Shown piece after piece: positions 43,043 through 46,154 of a stretch of DNA of 46,154 nucleotides. The stretch covers positions 1 through 46,154 of the forward strand of contig DWWG01000074.1 in the NCBI GenBank assembly GCA_019119875.1. Direction: 5' to 3'. The notes beneath the pieces were generated by a model. The model was given only the letters and a program-made list of their open reading frames with translations. It was not told the origin of the DNA and made no database searches. Numbering within the stretch: position 1 is the first letter of the stretch; the number at the start of each line of letters is the position of its first letter. Both the position numbers and the translations under genes were made by a program. Origin of the DNA: Candidatus Dietzia intestinigallinarum (GTDB lineage: Bacteria > Actinomycetota > Actinomycetes > Mycobacteriales > Mycobacteriaceae).

Positions 43043-44716
43043 CTAGGTGGTCGACTCCTCGTCGTCCGAGGAGGTGCTCCCCACGACCCTGGCGGCCGCC
43101 CGCTCGGCGATGATCTTGTCCTGCTGCGACTGCGGCATGGCGTAGATCTTCTCGGTGATGAACGGGTCCGAGCGCAGGCTCTTCAGGATGGACACGCACA
43201 GGAACGCCAGGACCAGCACGAACGGGGACGCCGCGATGATCGTGAGGTTCTGCAGGCTCTCCAGCGCGCTCGAGGGGTCGCCCTCGCTCAGCCCGGGGAG
43301 CAGCATCAGGATCGCGACGCCGGCGGTGAGCGTGCCCCACAGCACCACGATCCCGCGCTTGGGCTCCTCGGCGCCGAACTGCGACATCGAGGCCATGATG
43401 ATCGACGCCGAATCCGCACCGGTGATGAAGAAGATCGCCACCAGCACGATCGCCAGGAACGACAGCACGCCGGTCAGCGGAATGTGATTGAACAGGGAGA
43501 ACAGCTGGACCGTCGCGTCGCCGTCGCCGTAGATGTCCTCGCCGCCGAGCTCCAGGTTCAGGGCGGCGCCACCGAGGACGGAGAACCACACGATGCTCAG
43601 CACGCTGGGCACGATCAGCACGCCCACCACGAACTCGCGGATCGTGCGGCCACGCGAGATGCGGGCCAGGAACATGCCCACGAAGGGCGACCAGGAGATC
43701 CACCAGGCCCAGTAGAAGACGGTCCACCCGGACAGCCAGTCGCCCGCGGTGCCGTCCGCTGTCGCACCGGTGCGCGCCGACATGGCGAAGAAGGTGTCGA
43801 TGTACGCGCCGATCGAGGCGGGGATCAGATCGAGCATGAACACCGCCGCGCCCGAGAAGACGAGGATGAACACCACCATCACGATCGCCAGGATCATGTT
43901 GATGTTGGACAGCAGCTGGATGCCGCGCTCGACGCCACTGACGGCCGATGCGACGAAACACAGACCCAGCACCACGATGATGCCGATCACCACGGCGATG
44001 CTCTCGCTGGTGACGGTGCCGGTCTGCTGGAGGCCGCCGCGGATCTGGAGTGCGCCGAGGCCGAGCGAGGCGGCGGTGCCGAACACGGTCGCGAAGATCG
44101 CCAGGACGTCGAGGACCTTGCCCTGCCACCCGTTGGCCCGCTTCTCCCCGATGAGCGGGGTGAACGCGCTCGAGATGAGGTGGCGGCCACCGAACCGGTA
44201 GGCGGTCAGCGCGAGCGCGAGGCCCACCACCGCGTAGACGGCCCAGGCGTGGGCGGTCCAGTGGAAGGTCGTGGTGGCCATCGCGGTGGTCACACCGCCG
44301 TCGGTGCCCGGGGGCGCGTCCACGAAGTGCGCCAGCGGCTCGCTCACGCCGTAGAACATCAGACCGATACCCATACCGGCGGCGAACATCATGGAGATCC
44401 AGCTGGTGGTGCGGAAGGTCGGCTTCTCGCCGTCCCCGCCCAGCCGGACGTTTCCGTACTTGCTCAGCGCCAACCACAGCACGAATGCCACGAACGTGGT
44501 GGCCGCGAGGATGAAGACCCAGCCGACGCTGTCCACCGTCCAGTCGAAGGCCGCGGTGGCCACCGACTGGAAGGAGGTGGTGAACACCAGCCCCCAGATG
44601 AGGACGGCGCAGATCAGGATGATCGCGGGGATGAACACACCCATGCTGATCCCACCGGCCGGTGGACTGTCCTTGGCCGGTGGGGTCTGGATGTTCTTCT
44701 CTTGGTTGATGGTCAC
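43043..44716 (-). CDS. BCCT-family betaine/choline/carnitine-type transporter
   Basis: 557 residues with 12 predicted helices. Family motifs: FAAGMGIGLMFYGVSEPLAHF (shown here as the glycine-rich substrate and Na+ segment) and the Trp-rich FYWAWWISWSPFVGMFLARIS. The C-terminal tail is charged and cytosolic (SSDDEESTT), shorter and less basic than the osmosensing tail of BetP. It probably imports glycine betaine or a related osmolyte with Na+. The GTG at 44716 (VTINQEKNIQTPP) is the start. It lies in the downstream unit of a 25-bp tandem duplication whose upstream unit forms a nine-codon leader ending at this GTG. It is divergent from pabB. Confidence 0.93.
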   Translation of the reverse strand: MTINQEKNIQTPPAKDSPPAGGISMGVFIPAIILICAVLIWGLVFTTSFQSVATAAFDWTVDSVGWVFILAATTFVAFVLWLALSKYGNVRLGGDGEKPTFRTTSWISMMFAAGMGIGLMFYGVSEPLAHFVDAPPGTDGGVTTAMATTTFHWTAHAWAVYAVVGLALALTAYRFGGRHLISSAFTPLIGEKRANGWQGKVLDVLAIFATVFGTAASLGLGALQIRGGLQQTGTVTSESIAVVIGIIVVLGLCFVASAVSGVERGIQLLSNINMILAIVMVVFILVFSGAAVFMLDLIPASIGAYIDTFFAMSARTGATADGTAGDWLSGWTVFYWAWWISWSPFVGMFLARISRGRTIREFVVGVLIVPSVLSIVWFSVLGGAALNLELGGEDIYGDGDATVQLFSLFNHIPLTGVLSFLAIVLVAIFFITGADSASIIMASMSQFGAEEPKRGIVVLWGTLTAGVAILMLLPGLSEGDPSSALESLQNLTIIAASPFVLVLAFLCVSILKSLRSDPFITEKIYAMPQSQQDKIIAERAAARVVGSTSSDDEESTT

Positions 44717-44744
44717 GGCTTCTTCTCTTGGTTGATGGTCACGG
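44693..44744 (-). repeat. 25-bp tandem duplication containing the BCCT start codon
   Basis: Units at 44693-44718 and 44719-44744 differ only in one end base. Each contains, on the minus strand, GTGACCATCAACCAAGAGAA. The upstream GTG (44742) has AGAGGTGG just before it and opens a nine-codon frame, VTINQEKKP, whose TGA overlaps the downstream GTG at 44716. Confidence 0.85.
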
Positions 44745-44820
44745 TCCACCTCTAGCACGTTCGAGCCCTGCCTCGGGGCATTTGGTCGGTCGACCCCCGG
44801 GACCCGACTGGACCGGATCG

Positions 44821-46149
44821 GTGCCGATCTGCCACGTTTATCAGGTGAACACCTGGGCGGACGTGCCGCCGGATCCGCTTCGTGTCCTCGCCGCCTGCGC
44901 GCGCCTGGCCACCCGCGAGGGACACCCCCCGCCGGCCGCCCTGTTGGGGGACTGGCTCGGCGCCGCCGCGGTGATCGCACCCTCTGTGGATCTGCTCCCC
45001 GTGGCGCCTGAACAGGCTTTCGGCGACGGCGGCGCCGGTGGCGATGTCGTCGTCGCCCCCTCCACCGGTTCCACCTACACGCTGGGCTTTCGCTCCTTCC
45101 CCGACGCCCCGCCCGGGGCCCGGCGCCTCCTGCCCGAGGCGGTGTCCGGCCGGGCCGACGGGCTGCTCGTGCTGGGCCACGACGGCGCCTGGACCGTGCG
45201 CGGCGACGTGCCCTCCCCGCGCGCCCTCGGCCTGGCGCCCGGGTCCGCCGGGGCCGCCGTCGTAGGTGACGATCGCCGCGGGCGCGACCGGGACGACGAC
45301 GGCTACGACGTCAGCGACGGCTCCGGTGACGCCAACGCCGCCGGGGCCGCCACCCTCACCTGGTCCGCCCCCGATCGGGACGCACACCGAGCCGCGGTCC
45401 GGGACTGCCTCGAAGCCATCCGGGCCGGCGAGATCTACCAGGCCTGCCTGTCGACACGGCTGGACGGGCGGCTGCACGGCGAGCCGATCGCCCTGTTCGA
45501 GCAGCTGTGGCGGCGGACGCGGGCCCGGCGCGCGGCCTTTCTCGCGGGCTCGTGGGGCGCGGTGGTGTCGATGTCGCCGGAGACCTACCTGACCCGCCGC
45601 GGCCGCGACGTGCACTCCTGCCCCATCAAGGGCACCCTGCCCCGCGATGCCGACCCGGCCCTGCTGCGGGGATCGACGAAGGACGTCGCCGAGAACATCA
45701 TGATCGTCGACCTGGTCCGCCACGACCTGGGACGCACCGCCGAGGTGGGCTCGGTGACCGTCCCCGAACTGCTCACCGTCCACGAGGCGCCCGGCGTGTG
45801 GCACCTCGTCTCGACCGTCGCCGCCCGGACCGGCGTCCCCCACCGCGAGCTGGTGGGCACCACCTTCCCGCCCGCCTCCGTCACGGGCACGCCCAAACAG
45901 CGAGCGCGCGAGCTCATCTCCGGGTGGGAGCCGCGGGCGCGCGGGCTGCACTGCGGGGCCATCGGGATCGCCGGACCCGATGCTCTCGATCTGGCGGTGG
46001 CCATCCGGACGCTGGAGATCGCCCCGGACGGACGCTGCGAGTTCGGGGTGGGCGGCGGCATCACGATCGACTCCGACCCCGACGCCGAATGGCAGGAGTG
46101 CGTCCACAAGGCGGCCTTCACCTGGGGCGGCGGGCCCGCGCCCTGGTAG
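44821..46149 (+). CDS. pabB: Aminodeoxychorismate synthase component I
   Basis: About 442 residues from GTG 44821; GTG 44845 is equally possible. Chorismate-binding enzyme of folate (p-aminobenzoate) synthesis. Signature motifs: PPPAALLGDWLGAAAVIAPS at the N-terminus, AGEIYQACLSTRL, then CPIKGTLPRDAD, IMIVDLVRHDLGRTAEVGSV and GTTFPPASVTGTPKQRA. Lys270 in PIKGT is the residue that marks PabB; anthranilate synthase has Ala there. A Gly/Asp-rich insert lies at about residues 150-185. No glutamine amidotransferase domain is fused. A TTTATC stretch just before 44845 suggests a promoter close to the start. It stands divergent to the BCCT gene. Confidence 0.93.
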   Translation: MPICHVYQVNTWADVPPDPLRVLAACARLATREGHPPPAALLGDWLGAAAVIAPSVDLLPVAPEQAFGDGGAGGDVVVAPSTGSTYTLGFRSFPDAPPGARRLLPEAVSGRADGLLVLGHDGAWTVRGDVPSPRALGLAPGSAGAAVVGDDRRGRDRDDDGYDVSDGSGDANAAGAATLTWSAPDRDAHRAAVRDCLEAIRAGEIYQACLSTRLDGRLHGEPIALFEQLWRRTRARRAAFLAGSWGAVVSMSPETYLTRRGRDVHSCPIKGTLPRDADPALLRGSTKDVAENIMIVDLVRHDLGRTAEVGSVTVPELLTVHEAPGVWHLVSTVAARTGVPHRELVGTTFPPASVTGTPKQRARELISGWEPRARGLHCGAIGIAGPDALDLAVAIRTLEIAPDGRCEFGVGGGITIDSDPDAEWQECVHKAAFTWGGGPAPW

Positions 46150-46154
46150 CGGCT

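Noticed and set aside
41363-44755. A 1130-residue open frame antisense to metG and the BCCT gene
   Set aside because: No family motif. It is explained by the reverse strand of two well-supported genes.

Overview
The window is a high-GC actinobacterial chromosome segment, most likely from the mycolic-acid-forming Mycobacteriales (Dietzia, Gordonia or Tsukamurella type; the genus is a guess). The clues are an RpfB with DUF348-G5-Rpf architecture, a metG-tatD-rpfB-ksgA-ispE-ABC-F gene order, many GTG starts, NTGA stop/start overlaps and an F420-type oxidoreductase. Nearly all of the DNA is coding. I saw no rRNA, tRNA, CRISPR array, transposase or prophage gene.

Layout: (1) 1-5.6 kb: divergent lysE/lysG export pair around a perfect palindrome, pth, a truncated DUF1990 gene, prfC, a palindromic repeat and an F420-type oxidoreductase. 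(2) 5.7-10.1 kb: secreted M19-like dipeptidase, then an MFS transporter with a GH1 beta-glucosidase. (3) 10.1-14.6 kb, minus strand: a LysR gene, then an MFS-alcohol dehydrogenase-amine oxidase operon behind a long inverted repeat. (4) 14.6-24.1 kb: a divergent envelope redox locus. On the minus strand are a GCPVCNK membrane protein, a BlaI repressor and an M56 protease; on the plus strand are DsbA-CcdA, CcdA, DsbA-CcdA, Lnt and a serine-hydrolase-like lipoprotein that lacks its catalytic lysine. Two overlapping dyads lie between the two arms. (5) 24.1-30.9 kb: AI-2E/PerM permease, 3-hydroxyisobutyryl-CoA hydrolase, PPK2, a Tat-exported cholesterol-oxidase-like GMC enzyme, TetR and a HAD phosphatase. 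(6) 31.0-32.4 kb: a DUF559/AbiEi-like gene between inverted copies of a dispersed ~77-bp repeat. (7) 32.4-43.0 kb: the conserved ABC-F, ispE, ksgA, rpfB, tatD, metG block, interrupted by a divergent yeiH/LysR pair. (8) 43.0-46.15 kb: a BCCT osmolyte transporter whose start codon lies in a tandem duplication, and a divergent pabB.

The most coherent unit is region 4. A BlaI repressor and an M56 protease with a predicted outward-facing CxxC could sense envelope thiol state and control two duplicated DsbA-CcdA modules, with lipoprotein N-acylation genes in the same run. The second theme is the ~77-bp palindromic repeat family (three copies, two of them bracketing the nuclease-like gene). The third is a run of in-frame simple-sequence expansions in the HAD, ABC-F, IspE and YeiH genes between 30 and 37 kb.
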